The notes beneath the pieces were generated by a model, which saw nothing but the letters and a program-made list of their open reading frames with translations, was not told where the DNA came from and did no database searches. Positions 1 to 11,775 of a DNA stretch of 64,000 nucleotides are shown here, piece after piece. How positions within the stretch are numbered: position 1 is the first letter of the stretch; each line of letters begins with the position of its first letter. Where the stretch lies: assembly GCA_017311315.1 (NCBI GenBank), contig CM029654.1, forward strand, positions 27,818,778-27,882,777, written 5' to 3'. The translations under genes and the position numbers were made by a program. This stretch comes from Dendrocalamus latiflorus. Lineage: Eukaryota; Streptophyta; Magnoliopsida; Poales; Poaceae.

Positions 1-770
1 GCATAGTGAAGCAATGGTAAATGATTTGAGTAACATAGTTCATGTAAAATAAAACCTAACTTGAACTTATAAAGGCTAAAACCAAAATCCTTTTTAACAT
101 ATAGGTATATGGATTTAAGAATGTCACATCATTCTTGAATTTTTGTTTCTTTGATTGAATTCACAATTTTACATTCAAGTGCATTGTGTTAGGTAGCGAA
201 AAATTAATATTAGAAGTCTTCTTAGGATTAAGAAGTTAGTCATCTAGACTCTAGAGTATCAATTGTTTGAAGTTTGTAACCGCAGATCATAAATACATAC
301 AATTAATAGAATAATTTAGTTAATATGTTAATTAGGTTTTTGAACACTATATAATAGTAATGTGCATCGTACTTAGTCTATGATATTTAGTTTGTGTTTT
401 ATATACCCTATACTAAAATACAGTTTGAATGCTTCAAAGATAACAACTAAGTGAGATGGCGTCCGTTTAGTCTTTGGACTCAGTTTCGTTGAATGTGTCT
501 GATGTCCAGACTAAAGGAGAAACTAAGCAAGAGGACTGAGGTATATCGAAAATGTCTGAGAGCTGAATGATGATTATGGGGGTCAGTGATCGTTCTTTGT
601 ATAGCTAAAAAATTTTCTATATTGTGTTAGAAACAGTCTGTGATATGCCTTTGTATAGCTAAAAGATTTTCTTTTTTCAACTAGCTTCAGGAAATGTTAG
701 CCATGTCCTCTGAAAACAAGCAAACGGAATACAGACAAATGACAGATAAGCGAATAACAACTCAAAATGG
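1..770. other. AT-rich intergenic DNA
   Basis: No gene, RNA or mobile-element signature is recognised. The stretch is AT-rich with frequent stop codons in all frames, as expected for grass intergenic DNA. Confidence 0.6.
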
Positions 771-952
771 ATTGTAAGATGTGTAAGACTATGTTAATGT
801 TACCATGAAATATTCCTAGAACGTCTTATCTTTTGACACTAAGGTAGTAAACTAGACAACATAAAGTCACAACTCACTTATTCTTGATTTAGATAAATGA
901 TGTCTATATATTTCATATGGTAACACTAACATAGTCTTGCACATCATATAAT
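771..952. mobile_element. MITE-like element with long terminal inverted repeats
   Basis: The ends are imperfect inverted repeats of about 45 bases: the left arm starts ATTGTAAGATGTGTAAGACT, and the right arm (about 905-952) read in reverse gives ATTATATGATGTGCAAGACT. A short non-coding spacer lies between. Size and structure suit a miniature inverted-repeat transposon or a hairpin-forming locus. No target-site duplication was identified. Confidence 0.6.
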
Positions 953-2001
953 TTAAATAAACTAGAGACAAAGTCAGATCATATATCACACTTGACAGCT
1001 AAAACTATATCAATTGGAGTAGTAGTTGTTTTAAAATACCCTTCTAATGAGATCTTGTAGTAATAATATATGCAAAGATGAGAAAAAAAGAACCAATTAT
1101 CCACAATTCTTCTAGAAAATAGCCAGATTGCTTATGTTGATATTTCTCAACAATTACAAAAGGAACATTAAAGTACTGTAGATTTAGGCTTTAAAGGATA
1201 TGAAGTAAATCACACGCTCTAGTGTGTCAGGTTTTATGAAGTAGATCACGACAAAATCTTTAATTCTCCCTTAGATTGTTTTCCATTCTTCACTTTTCTT
1301 CTCTTTTTCTTTATACTAGCATTACACTTCGAATGTTAGCACTGTCAAAATAGCTCGACTTCACCGAGCTACTCAGCCTTTTATTTTCATTTTCCTTAAT
1401 CAAAGGAGAAAGCATATATGAGAAAAACAAATGACCCAAAAAATAGTTTTTATTTTCCTCGCGGACCTTTCGGGGCTTCTCTGTTCCCCTTTGCATGAGA
1501 TGCATCTGTTGGTCGAGAAAGAGCAGCGACATTGAGAAAGACCGGCCAAGTGTACTTACATGTACAAAGCAAACAAGCCAAGTTGTTCGCCTTTCAGCAT
1601 TCCCCATGAAGCGAACCAAAGTAAGGCCGAAGGGTCGTCTTCTTTGGCACAGTTTCGCTTGGCCGGTGGCAGTATGTCAATGCCATCCTTCCAGCATTCC
1701 CTTCTCAGCAGAATGGCAGCCACAAATCCTCAAAATGGAACAAGACTCCAATTTTTGCATGGGCACAAAATCTAGAAAACGATCTCGATTCTCGTGTATC
1801 ACGTGGTTCACGAGACACTGCACCGTGGGCCTACACGGCGCTTTGGCATGCCACACAATTGTGAGGTGCATCGCAATCGTGTGTTTCCATCAGTCGACCG
1901 GTTCTGCAGCTCCGTGACAAGGGCCTGAGATAGGTTAATTAAGGTTTTTAAACATTTCTAGTACCTATTTGAGTAATTTGGACACGTAGCTAGTTAGCTA
2001 A
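953..2001. other. intergenic DNA, no recognised gene
   Basis: The stretch is mostly AT-rich with a more balanced block at about 1450-1920. A 140-codon open frame at 1495-1917 (+) has no recognisable domain, is Cys/Arg/Ser-rich without a pattern and overlaps equally open frames, so it is not called a gene. Confidence 0.5.
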
Positions 2002-2259
2002 GGGACGCTCAGTTAAGCTTTTTTTAGTGACTTATGTCTTTTTTTAATTATAACTATCTTATTTTGCACTATACCTTTTAGTAATTTTATGTAATTAAAT
2101 TTTAAAAATGAGAAAAATATGTTAGTTCACCATAAAAAACACAAAAGAATACGGAAAAAAAATCAAAATAGCGAAAAAAACAAAAAAATATGAAATTAAG
2201 AAGTTAAAAGCTAGAAGCATAAGTCAGCTTATATAAATCAAAATGAGCTAAGCTGGGCC
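2002..2259. mobile_element. MITE, 'TAAATTTAAAAA-core' family, copy 1
   Basis: The termini are related inverted repeats (GGGACGCTCAG at the left, reverse of CTAAGCTGGGCC at the right). The centre has the core shared by several elements here: TAATTAAATTTTAAAAATG, then ATATGTTAG, then a poly-A-rich stretch. Sister copies lie near 4408, 11862, 24969, 40155, 47252 and 59406, some inverted. The TIR starting GG(C/T)CC and AT-rich centre suggest a hAT- or Mutator-type MITE; superfamily is inferred only. Confidence 0.55.
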
Positions 2260-2651
2260 AAATATTTGGGAAACGCTTGCCGTTGCTGCTGGTATAAAAA
2301 TCCATTTGGCATGGAATTAATGCTATCAGCACCTGCGTAAAAAAGCAAAAAGCAGCTGCAGACCTAGAAGAAGAAACGACCGGGTGAGAGAAAAAGGAGA
2401 AGGCGACCATTATGCTACGTGTCGCCGCAAGTCACCAAACATCAGTGGAACGAAGCCTAGATCAAAGTCTCAAATTACCGATCGATCCAGAAGTACTGGA
2501 CGACACATCTGTTTGTGGTACGTGCCGCTACCAGATATCCTATCTTTGGCCAAGATCCGAAAAGAAAATAGGGAAACCCGTCAGGCAATCACAAGACAAT
2601 TGGCCAACATCAATTTGGTTCAGGATGCTAGGTTGAACAAATATGTATAGA
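2260..2651. other. intergenic DNA, nothing recognised
   Basis: Short overlapping open frames on both strands, none with a recognisable domain. The right edge is the start of duplicated segment copy A. Confidence 0.5.
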
Positions 2652-2693
2652 TGTTGAAATATGAACACAACACAGAAAGACCAAGGGTACAAC

Positions 2694-4090
2694 CAGTGGC
2701 GAAGCCAGGATTAAAATTTTGGGGGGGGGGGGGGGGGGGGGGGCTGAACTCTGAAGTATTTATCGGATTAAACTAAATTGACACAAATATAGTCTTATAC
2801 TCTTATAGAATTTGAAATTCATACGGAAATTATACAATTGGAGTTTTGGAGACAAACAACGAAAAACAGAGAAATACAAAGTACGTACCTCGACAATAGA
2901 AAGCGCATACCCAAATACCCAATAATATATAATTATTCTGCTATGAGTACAGAGTAGAAATAAATCACCTGTGTATGAAACATATGAAAATTAGTTATAT
3001 AATAGAAAATTGTGAATAATAATGAAAATTTAGTTCATATGAATTATGAAACATACCATAAATAAGCTAATTTGAAGCATGAGACAAATTTGAATCACGG
3101 GGCAAATGCATTCTACGCGACTTCATGCCTTGGAAACGGTTTATGACTTCATGCCCTGGATGAGCTTGTTCACACTGGATGACTGGAGTACTGGCCGGCA
3201 GGAAAATGAAATCAATACAACCGGATACAGGACAGTAGGACGCTCCACAACGGGACACTCCCGGCAGCTAGCAGCAGCGCAATCCACCGGACACCGGTCG
3301 GCCGGTCCCCCGTCTCCCCCTTTACTTCGGTCCGCCCGCACGGCCGCACCTCGCACTGCCCGGCTGCCCGCAGGCCCCGCACCGTAGGCCGCACCGCAGC
3401 TCACCCCTTTTATTCGCCCGACGCTCGCAGTCCCTCACCGCAGGCCGCACAGCACAGCTCCTCAACGCCTCCTCCGCTGATCCGCTCCTCTCTCTCTCAG
3501 TCTCGCTTCTCCGCTCCTCCTTGACCGCCGCGGCCCTTGCCTCGGCAGACGGCGAGCCAGCTGCCCAGCTCGGCTCTCCGCTCCTCCCCGCTCCACGCCT
3601 TGCGCTCGCAGCCCTCGCCTCGCTCCCGGGTCCCGGCTCCTCGGCAAGTTGGCAGACGGCAGTTCGGCTCCTCCTCGCTCGCCGCCTCGCTCCTGGGCTC
3701 CCGGCTCCTCCGCTCCTCCTCGCCTGGCTCGCTCGATGCTCGGAGTCGCCGCGGCGCCGCCAGATCTGGGAGGTGAAAACTGGGTGTGGGAAGTGAATTT
3801 GTGCGACTGTGCTAGTCTCCGCCGCCGCCCGCCTGGGAATAGTGATCTGTGTTTTCGTGGGCTGCTGGGCCTCTTTGTGGGCTGCTTTTTATTGCTTGTT
3901 GCCTTGTTGGGTTTCTGTGAGAGTGAGACACTGAGACTGTGATTCGGCTGTTGCCGTCTTGCCGAGACGCCGCTCGCCGGGAGGGGGCCGCCGGGGGAGG
4001 GGGGCTCGCCGCGCCGGGGGGGTGTCCGCCGCCGGGGGAGGTGAGGCTCGAGCCTTACTAAACTTCTGCCTAGCTTCGCCCCTGCCCCTG
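2694..4090. mobile_element. hAT-like non-autonomous DNA transposon, 1.4 kb
   Basis: The terminal inverted repeats are CAGTGGCGAAGCCAGGA at the left and, read in reverse at the right, CAGGGGCAGGGGCGAAGC. The flanks are an 8-base target duplication with one mismatch (GGTACAAC at 2686-2693, GGTACAAT at 4091-4098). Copy B of the duplicated segment has an uninterrupted site at about 11812-11825, which supports both ends. The interior holds a run of 23 G (2721-2743) and a GC-rich 3' half (3290-4060) whose open frames on both strands are compositional. No transposase is present, so it is non-autonomous. Confidence 0.8.
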
Positions 4091-4407
4091 GGTACAATCA
4101 TCACTCTATAATGCACTGCACGTTTTTATCGCCTTTTTAAGGTCACGCTTGGAACGTGGGATAGTTCTTTTTCATTTCTCTATTTTCTTGTGAACTTTCC
4201 ATATGGTCCAAACAGACCTTGAAGGAAGAAATAAGAGTACGAAAAATTAACAGGAATAATTGTGGGCAGAAATTACGTCTCTATGGCTAATTTGTACCGG
4301 CAATAACTCGTTAATCGTAGCTTGCTAGCGCCCCCCTCCTTTTCCGGGCAAAAGCGTGTGGACGGACGGCGACCCTGGCCGGCATCAATCCCGGCGGCCA
4401 AATAAAG

Positions 4408-4935
4408 GCCTCGCTAATTTTGGTTTAAACTCTTTGTTTATTTTTATTATTTCTAAATTTCATCTTTCTGTCTTTTTGATTTGTTGTAGCTTTTTTGTTG
4501 TTTCTTTTTTTTTCTATAGTTGTTTTATTATATGTGATAGAATAACATGTTTTTTCTATTTTTAAAATTTTTTAAATTTAATTATACTAAATAAGTTATC
4601 ATCAGTTACAGTATAAAATAACCTAAATATAATAAAAATTTAGTCATAAATTAGACTTATTTAGGGCCTGTTTGGTTCATGACCAGAAGTTGTCTAGCCA
4701 CAAGTTAGGCGTGCCACAGTTTTTAGGTAGCTGTTTGGTTCACTGACACAACTGTGGCATGCCACACTTTCTTAGCACCCGGCCCCACACGTCATAGACT
4801 CAGTTTCTTGCCAAACTTTGCCACAAGTGTGGCTTCGATTTTGTTAGCCACATTTTCTGTGGCAGCCACACATTGCCTAAGCTTAGGCATGGCAAGCTTA
4901 GGCACCAACCAAACAGGCAGTCTAAATGAGCAGCC
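4408..4935. mobile_element. MITE insertion (inverted TAAATTTAAAAA-family copy) with a nested MITE
   Basis: This block is absent from copy B, where CCAAATAAAG runs straight into ACTTGGG (about 12400-12412). The left part (4408-4660) is the reverse-orientation form of the MITE family seen at 24969 and 11862, including the AAATTTAATTATACTAAATAA stretch. A second MITE sits inside at 4666-4918. The outer ends (GGCCTCGCT and, reversed, GGCTGCTCATT) are related. Exact target duplication is unclear, roughly (T)AAAG. Confidence 0.6.
4666..4918. mobile_element. MITE with GCCTGTTTGGTT termini, nested
   Basis: Perfect 12-base terminal inverted repeats: GCCTGTTTGGTT at the left, AACCAAACAGGC at the right. 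The interior has further inverted segments (GCCACAAGT, TGTGGC, GCTTAGGCATGGC) and no coding potential. The length of 253 bases suits a Tourist- or hAT-type MITE. Confidence 0.65.
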
Positions 4936-5386
4936 TGAAAGACTTGGGTTTCGACCTTATCTCACGCCCACACGTACAAGTCCGAGCTCCGATCGACATG
5001 ATGTCTGAACAATCAAGCGTGCGTGCGTACTTGATGTCTATCTCGAGTCTCCTTGCGTGCAATGCATCTGATCTTTGACCATTCGACGAGAACTGCGTTA
5101 CTATCGATCGAAGCACAATTTGCTTATTACTACTATTAAGCACGGCGTGAACAATGCCTGACGTGCACCGCACGTTTATTCAGCGCTAAAAGCACGAGCT
5201 CTTTCGAACAAGCTAGCTAGCTCCTAGCTAGATCATGCACGCATGATCCGTCCATTTACTGTAGGATGAAAACACCAGCTGCGACATTTTCTTCTTCCTG
5301 CTAACTGTCGCTAGCAAGGCAGCCAAAACCAATTAGGTCCGGGCCTCTGCATGCACCTCAGTTGCGACCACGTACGCCATGGCTCA

Positions 5387-8300
5387 TGAAACACCCCTAA
5401 AAATTTCAAAAATTTTGAGCCTTTTTCCTGAATTTTTGAGTGAATTTTGGCAACTTTCCTTTTCGGAAAGTTTCCCCGGAAGCCGCTTTCCCTTTTTGGC
5501 CTTTCCGTGTTCCCTTCTCCTTGGCGCCTTTCCCCCTTTGCGCCTCCTCCTTTCCTTGGCGCCCTCCTCCTTTTCCGCCTCCTCCTTTCCGCAGCGCCCC
5601 TCCCTCTTTTCCCCGCCTCCTCTGTTCGCCAGCGCCTGGGCACGCGAGGGCACCCCACCCCTGGCTTCGCTGTGCCGCCTCGCCACGCTGTCACCACCAC
5701 CCCCGGGCCGCGCCACGTGGTCCATGTCCACGTGGTCCATGTCCACGCTGACCCATCCCCTCGCGGCCCCCACCCGCCAGTCTCAGCTCCCCTCCCTTTT
5801 CTGCGCATTGCGCCTCCGCTCACTCCGGTTGCTCGCCTGCTCCCCGCGCGCCATCCCTCGCCAGAGCTGTGCGTCACCGCCCATCACTCGGAGGCGACAC
5901 CCCAGCAACTCCCTGTCCCCTCAGTTGACCCCGTTGCCGCACCCCATCTCTTCCTCACCTTTTTTCCCCTTCCGCCGGAAGCTATCCCCCCCCCCCCCGC
6001 GCCAGTCCATCCCCACCACATATAAAAGCCAATGAGGCTCTCACCCGCACCGCCAAACCCCCTTCTCCCTCCCCTAGCCCCAATCGGGCTCCCGCGCCTT
6101 CTCCTTCGCCGGCGCCCACTTTCTTCCCCAAGTCCGGCCGTCGAGCGCGCCGCCGTGCCAAACAACCACCAGCCGATTCCCCTCTCCCACACCCTCCTTG
6201 GGACCCGGCGAAGCTAACCGCGCCATCGGCCAAGCTCCCCGCCGCCTCTCCGTCGCCGGCGTCGAGCGCCTCCTGAGCCCGCCGCCGCCGCCGCACACCG
6301 CCGACCCCTCTCCGGTGATCCGCGGCCGCCGCCGATACCCCCATCGCCTTCCCCGGGACGCAAGGATCCTATTTTGCCCGCCACCGGCACCTCCCCGGTC
6401 GCCCTTCGCCGGCCACACCACCGCCATCCATCGCCCCGGTTTCCTCTGTTTCGGGACCCTGCCGCCGTCCAGCTCAACTGCATTTCCCCCATCTGCTCAG
6501 TCAGGTAGCACCCCCGAGCCGACTAGTTATCGGCGCGTGCGCTCAGCGCTGCCGCCCGCGTTTGACTCCCCTCCGCCGCAGCATTTCGGTTGATTTTTGG
6601 TGCTCGCCCGTTCGCCGTCCGATCTCCCCCACCAACACATCCCGCCCGCCCGCTCCTCCGCATCGCCGCCATCCGCCTTGGCCACGCGCCCTCCATCCGC
6701 CTCGGGTGGGCGCGAAGCGCGGATGGGCTGCGGCCTCCCGGCCTGCTTCACCGCGCGCGCGTGCGCTCGCCCATGGGCCGCACTGGTCAGACGGCCGAGC
6801 AGGCCATTTCCTCGCCCGGGCCGCACAGTAGCCGGGCCGGCCTCCGCACTGTTCATCCTGAATTTCTAACTCTTTTCCAATTTCTAAAATCCCAGAAAAT
6901 TCATATAAATCCTAGAAAATCACAGAAAATCCCAAAAATTCCCAAATTTCACCATCTTGCTCATTTTGATGCCCTGAACCCATTTTTGGCCTCCTTTCCA
7001 CCAAATTCATTCCAAAAAATTCCTAAAATTTCCATTTGGAGATTTATACATTTTACTCCTTTTTCATAGATTTATTTTCCTCACTTGATTAGACTCAAGC
7101 CGGACTTATTTTGTTTTCGTGTGTTTGCGCTAGTGTCGGAGTCGTCGGAAGCTGCAGTGCAAGGTCAAGATCAAGGAAGCGTGGTTTTCGAAGTCGCCGA
7201 GCTAGTTGATCGCAAGGCAAGTCACAAGTCCTTGATCATGTTGTATCCCATGCCATTTAAATTATGTTATTATGCTATTTGCATTATGATAGTTGTGAAA
7301 TGCTAGTTCAAAGTAAAATAAAATGTTTAGAATGACATGCTATGTAGATAAATCCTACCACCGATTAATGCCATGTTAAATTTGTAGCCATGCCTTTGTA
7401 ACCCTAGAATTAATTACTTGGTAATCTAGATAACTGTAGATTATGTTTATCACACAAAGTTTTTACACTAATAAGGCTGTGGCTGTGGGCCAATAGAATT
7501 TGGAAAACCCGACTCTAGGGTAGGGTGGTATGGGACACCGTACCCTAGGGCGGAGAGTGCCGGCGTGCACAAGGTAGGGTAAGGGTTGGGGAAGGAACCG
7601 CGAGACGGTCTTCGCCCACCTCTTACCCTAGGATTGGAGTTGGGGTAAGGGTGTTGTGGGGCGCCGCGAGACGGCTTTCGCCCATCGCTTACCCTAGGTT
7701 GGAGGTCGCGGACCTGGCGAGGTGCGGACCCCGTGAAAATGTAAGCACTAGAGCCTTACGCCGAGCAAATGACATTGTGATCGCTCAACCACAGGAGTTG
7801 ACTTGTCAACACTGGTTTAGTAGCTGCTCAATTCTATTGAAACTCTACAGGTGTTAAGGAGATAGGGTGTTGAGAAGTGAGGTTACGTAGGCCGTGCTGC
7901 GGGTGCCTAACAACGGTAGAGTGCACTCAAAGCGGATGGGAGTTTAAATGTGCCAGACCTGAGTGGATTCTACCGGGTAGAGCCTATATAAAGAGTTGAG
8001 CAGTGAAACGACCTAGCTTCCTTAACTCAGTCATGAGGGTTAAGGAATCGTGTGGGTAAAGTTGGGTAACTCTGCAGAGTCAATTAAATGGTATTCGAAT
8101 ACGCCGTGCTCCCGGTTAATGGAGTTGTGTCACTTGGGTGATTCCAGCAGCAAGGCTTGAGTAGTTTTCACAAGTGTTTTAAATTGACTAGCTGATTAAT
8201 CAACTCTTTGAGAAAACCCCCTGAGATCTTAAGGAGTAGTTTTTGGCTCTGGTTTGTCAAAATGTTTGCGAAATAAAGTGCATCCACAAAAATTAATAAA

Positions 8301-8697
8301 ACAAATATATACCCTTCCTTTGGCAATCCATGCAAATAGTTAAAGTAGGGTTTCCCTTGTGACTTGCTGAGTACGGGGTTGGAATACTCAGGCCTGCATA
8401 ATTCCCCCCCCCCCCACAGATACCAGAAGAAAAGAAGGCAATTCAAGTTTTCGTGTTAGGGTTGCGACCGCACTCAGGCTTTCCTGTGGTGCTTTTGCGG
8501 TTCTTCTGCAATGTAAGTATATTGGGGCTTGCTCGCCCGTTTTATTGTAAAAATTGACCGTTAGGTCTTATTTCAATCAAGCTAACCCTTCTTAAATGTT
8601 CGTAAGCAGGCATGATACTTGTTCGGTCCGTAACCAAACTCCTGGGTGGTTACGGATTAGTGACGCTCCTGTTCCTCCAAGAAACGGGGGCGTTACA
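5387..8697. mobile_element. Solo LTR of a Gypsy-type retrotransposon, 3.3 kb
   Basis: The block starts TGAAACACCCC, ends GGGGCGTTACA (inverted-repeat-like LTR ends) and is flanked by the perfect 5-base duplication GCTCA (5382-5386, 8698-8702). Copy B has the empty target at 12851-12855. The left third is C/T-rich and contains a TATA box at 6021; later parts hold repeated GTAGGGTAAGGGTTGGGG-type G-rich motifs (about 7510-7700). There is no gag or pol. The ~3 kb length and ends suit a Tekay/Del-like LTR left by recombination between two LTRs; the lineage is inferred. Open frames at 5380-6870 are compositional. Confidence 0.8.
6021..6028 (+). promoter_or_regulatory. TATA box inside the solo LTR
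   Basis: TATAAAAG sits in a C-rich context, the expected position of the U3 promoter in a long Gypsy LTR. A transcript from here would run rightward. Activity is not shown by sequence. Confidence 0.4.
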
Positions 8698-9495
8698 GCT
8701 CATCGGGTTGCCGTCGAGTGATAAAACCTGTGACTTATGCATAACGAAAGTAGAGCGGTTGCTCATTGGAGAAAGCCACATGGCAAATCCATACGAGGCA
8801 TATATCTGACTGTCTTGTGCCAATCTAAATTCCATGCACAAATAGACAAGAGATAAAGCGAAAATGTAAAATACATTGAAGGGGGTACCTTGCTAATGAA
8901 CAGTGTGACCGAGTACCTGTAGGCACCACTACAAAATGCCGTATATTAGACACCACATCATAGATGGTTCCTCAAAACCGTCTGTATTAAAAATAATCAC
9001 AGACGGTTTTAGTTTAGAGACCATTTGTATTGTTGCCAGCCCTAAAATCGTCTGTGAAGAGGAAATATCACAGACGGTTTGCAGTGAAAACCGTCTATAA
9101 AATTCCAAATCTACGTTGCTTTGAGCTGGAGGCATGGCTTTAAGTCTATTTGGTGAAAGAAGACTATTTGACAAGAGTAGTTGTAGACGCACTAAGTTTT
9201 TGACAATCTATGGTTAGTAATTTGTTCATAATTACATTATAATTTAAATTTATAGCTTTTAGTGAAAGGAGAATTGAAGATGGTTGATCTAGCTAGCTTA
9301 ATGTAGAGATAAGATTATTTTACATCTAGCATGGTTTAGGGTTTAGGGTTTAGTCAATTCATAGTCTATTTCTACTTAATTCAATTTAATTAATTATTAT
9401 TGCTACATATAGCTACTTAATTTAGATCATACATATATAGTATAGTAATTAATTAATTGAATATGTTATACTAAATTATTATATGCGTAACGTAT

Positions 9496-11760
9496 GATCG
9501 AAGCTGGATGTACGTTGGGAACCGTGTAAGTGAAGAGTACGTTAACGGCGTTTTTGCTTTTATAAGAGCTGCCGAGGAGGATGTGTTGAATAAGGGGGTG
9601 GAATATATGTATTGCCCACGCATTGCCTATGAGAATATAAAGATGTTTAAGAATCAAGCGCGGATTGAAGCGCACTTGATTCGAAGGGGTTTCAAAAAGG
9701 GGTATGCACGTTAGACCAGTCATGCTGAAGAGCAGATTACACAGGAAGGTAGTAATAATGATATCGCTGATGAAGTCAATGATATACCGCTGGATGATCA
9801 TGTCGATTATGGTTCCGATTCGGATAGGCTGAATGATGACAATCTGGATCAGATGCTTCATGATGTAGAAGAAAACTGTGATGATAGAGGGTATGTTAAA
9901 TTCTGGGGCTTGATGGAGGACTCGGAGAAACCTTTGTTCACGTGCTGCAAGTCAAAGTACATGAGGTTGTCATCCATACATGAACTGCTAAAATTGAAGA
10001 CATGCAATTATTGGTCTGACAAGAATTTCACAGCACTGTTAAGTCTTTTAACGGACATGCTTTCAGAGAGAAATGAGTTGCCCAAAACCACCTAGAAAGC
10101 CATGAAGATTCTTTGTCCATTGAGAATGGAAGTAGAAAGAATATATGCATGTCCGAATGACTTTATCCTCTATAGTAAAGAGTATACAAATATGCATGTA
10201 TGTCTAGTGTGCAATGCATCCTGATACAAGCGTAAGAATCAATCAGATGACGGCGAGGGAATAGAGGTGAAGAGCGGACCTACTGTTAAGGTGGCATGGT
10301 ATCTTTCTGTAATTCCCCGTTTGAAGCTGTTTTTTACAAACCCAAACAAGGCAAAACTGCTGCGTTGGTGTAGGATCGGATATGGCAACAGTGGGCGGGG
10401 GGTGAATGGTGCCTCTTCAAAAATCTTGCCCCCAAGTACCACTAAAAATCTCCTCTCCGATAGTTATGAAAAACTATGAAAAGGAAATATATGCTCTCTC
10501 AAAATTTACACTAAAGAAGTATGGCACAGAAGCTAAAGCACAGCAAGCAGCAAAGAACAGGGCACAGGGAAAAACATCAGCCAATAAATAGCACAGATTG
10601 CATGGGGGCCGGTCTGACCGCAGTGCACTGGCTGGTCAGACCGCCTGCACCTTCCCTCATTTGCTTGAGTCAATTTACCAAATTGCCCCTCAAGTACCTT
10701 TCCGAAAGCTTCCCGCGTTTGGTACCTCGACCATCTGGACCTCAACTTCTCCCTGAGTCTAGTCCGGTCCACTTCGCTGCACACGACCGCACCCAGCATC
10801 CTGACCGTCTGGACCTTCGACTCCTCCCTGAGCCTAGTCCTGATCCACTCGCCGCTGCCTTTCGCGTCCACCCGACTCCGACCGAGACCTCCGACTCCAC
10901 CTGAGTCTACTCCTGGTCTGTTCCGTCACGCACGACCGCAACTGACATCCAACCATTATGGACCTCCGACTCCTCCCTGAGCCTAGTCCCGGTTCCCTCG
11001 TCTTCGCACGTCGTGTCCGTCACCGGTAGCTCCAGCTCCGGTTCCTCGTCTCCCGACTCGCAACCACCTCACCAGCCTCGATCATCTTCGGCATCACCGA
11101 CCGTTTGGACCTCAACACCTTCTGTGCTTAGTCCCGGTCCTCCTCGCCTCACCATGGCCTAGCTCCGAAGTCCTGCAGTCATACAGACAAGCAAACCGTC
11201 ACATAGCACCGCACGAAACAGCATAATCAATAATAGCACAAATGAAAGGTACTCAACCCTAGAATACCCAAAAACAAACTCAAACTCTCTAAACCAACCG
11301 TCAATTACTCATCACAAACATGGGGACACCTCCACATGGTCTCTCAGTTAGTACTCGGAGTAGCGTAAGAAGGATGGAATTCTAAAATACCTTACCCAGT
11401 GGAGAAACATCGATTGAAGGTATGCAGACTTCGGTGCAGAACCGAGGAATATAAGGTTCAAATTGTGTACAGATGGAATGAACCCGTTCGGTAATATGAG
11501 CAGCCAACATAACACTTGGCTAGTACCTCTCTGTATCTACAATATTCCTCCTTGGTTGTGTATAAAGCGGAAGTATATTTTACTCTCGATACTTATCCAA
11601 GGGCCGAAGTAATTTGGAAATGATATTGATGTGTACCTAGCACATTTGGTAGAAGATCTAAAAATATTGTGGATCGAAAGGGTACAGGTATGAGATATGT
11701 ACAAACGAAAGAACTTCACTTTATGCTCCTTCTTATTCTGAACCATAAATAATTATCCTG
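9496..11760 (+). pseudogene. CACTA transposase (TNP2-like) pseudogene, split by an LTR
   Basis: The frame at 9496 reads DRSWMYVGNRVSEEYVNG and on through RCP-like and HLIRRGFKKGY motifs, the plant transposase-associated domain found at the N-terminus of En/Spm TNP2 proteins. Further along, CPNDFILY, KVAWYLSVIPRLK and KAKLLRW are TNP2 core motifs. The LTR at 10369-11346 interrupts just after KLLRW, and on the far side the reading resumes with KKDGILKYP, CTDGMNPFGN and NIPPWLC. TNP2 would bind the transposon ends and catalyse excision. This copy is dead: TAG replaces the Trp codon at 9712-9714, stops occur at 10093 and near 10222, and there are frameshifts after 11400. The usual start Met is ACG here and in the 59 kb copy, so the true start lies elsewhere or is lost. 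Confidence 0.85.
10369..11346 (-). mobile_element. Copia-type solo LTR (978 bp) inserted in the transposase
   Basis: Read on the minus strand it starts TGAGAGACCATGTGG and ends CGATCCTACA, matching the ends of the LTRs at 32069-33670 (+) and 43445-45227 (-). The flanks are GTTGG (10364-10368) and GTTAG (11347-11351), a target duplication with one mismatch. Removing it rejoins the TNP2 reading (LLRW to RKKDG). It is shorter than its 1.6-1.8 kb relatives, so it is either internally deleted or a variant family. There is no internal retroviral sequence. Confidence 0.75.
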
Positions 11761-11775
11761 CTCTTACACGCTATA

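Larger units (their letters stand above)
2652..8922. repeat. Duplicated segment, copy A (split by insertions)
   Basis: The pieces 2652-2693, 4091-4407, 4936-5386 and 8698-8922 together match, in order and orientation, the nearly continuous copy B at 11776-13074. The gaps between the pieces are three insertions described separately. Similarity by eye is very high (long identical runs, for example around 5050-5380 against 12530-12850). The segment has no convincing coding frame. Copy A ends just before the CACTA terminus at 8927, and copy B starts where that CACTA sequence stops, so the arrangement looks like a tandem duplication with the transposon between the copies. Confidence 0.8.
8927..11775 (+). 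mobile_element. CACTA transposon, 5' end and transposase region, truncated
   Basis: The element begins with the CACTA terminus CACTACAAAATGCC. It is followed by the subterminal repeats typical of the superfamily, multiple copies of ACAGACGGTT and its complement AACCGTCTGT in both orientations (8950-9100). A decayed TNP2-type transposase follows from 9496. The 3' end is missing: sequence stops at about 11770, where copy B of the duplicated segment begins. An LTR is inserted at 10369-11346. Related fragments lie at 40731 and 58559. Confidence 0.85.

Noticed and set aside
1495..1917. 140-codon plus-strand frame
   Set aside because: No domain or promoter, and overlapping frames are equally open.
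3462..4097. 211-codon minus-strand Arg-rich frame
   Set aside because: Lies inside the GC-rich part of the hAT-like element and overlaps other open frames; no domain.
5311..6869. Many long Arg/Pro/Ala-rich frames
   Set aside because: They lie in the C/T-rich part of the solo LTR, are open on both strands through base composition and show no domain.
9333..9353. Three telomere-like TTTAGGG units
   Set aside because: Too short for an interstitial telomere; the homologous transposon copy at 41500 has the same area in worn form, so it is part of the CACTA sequence.
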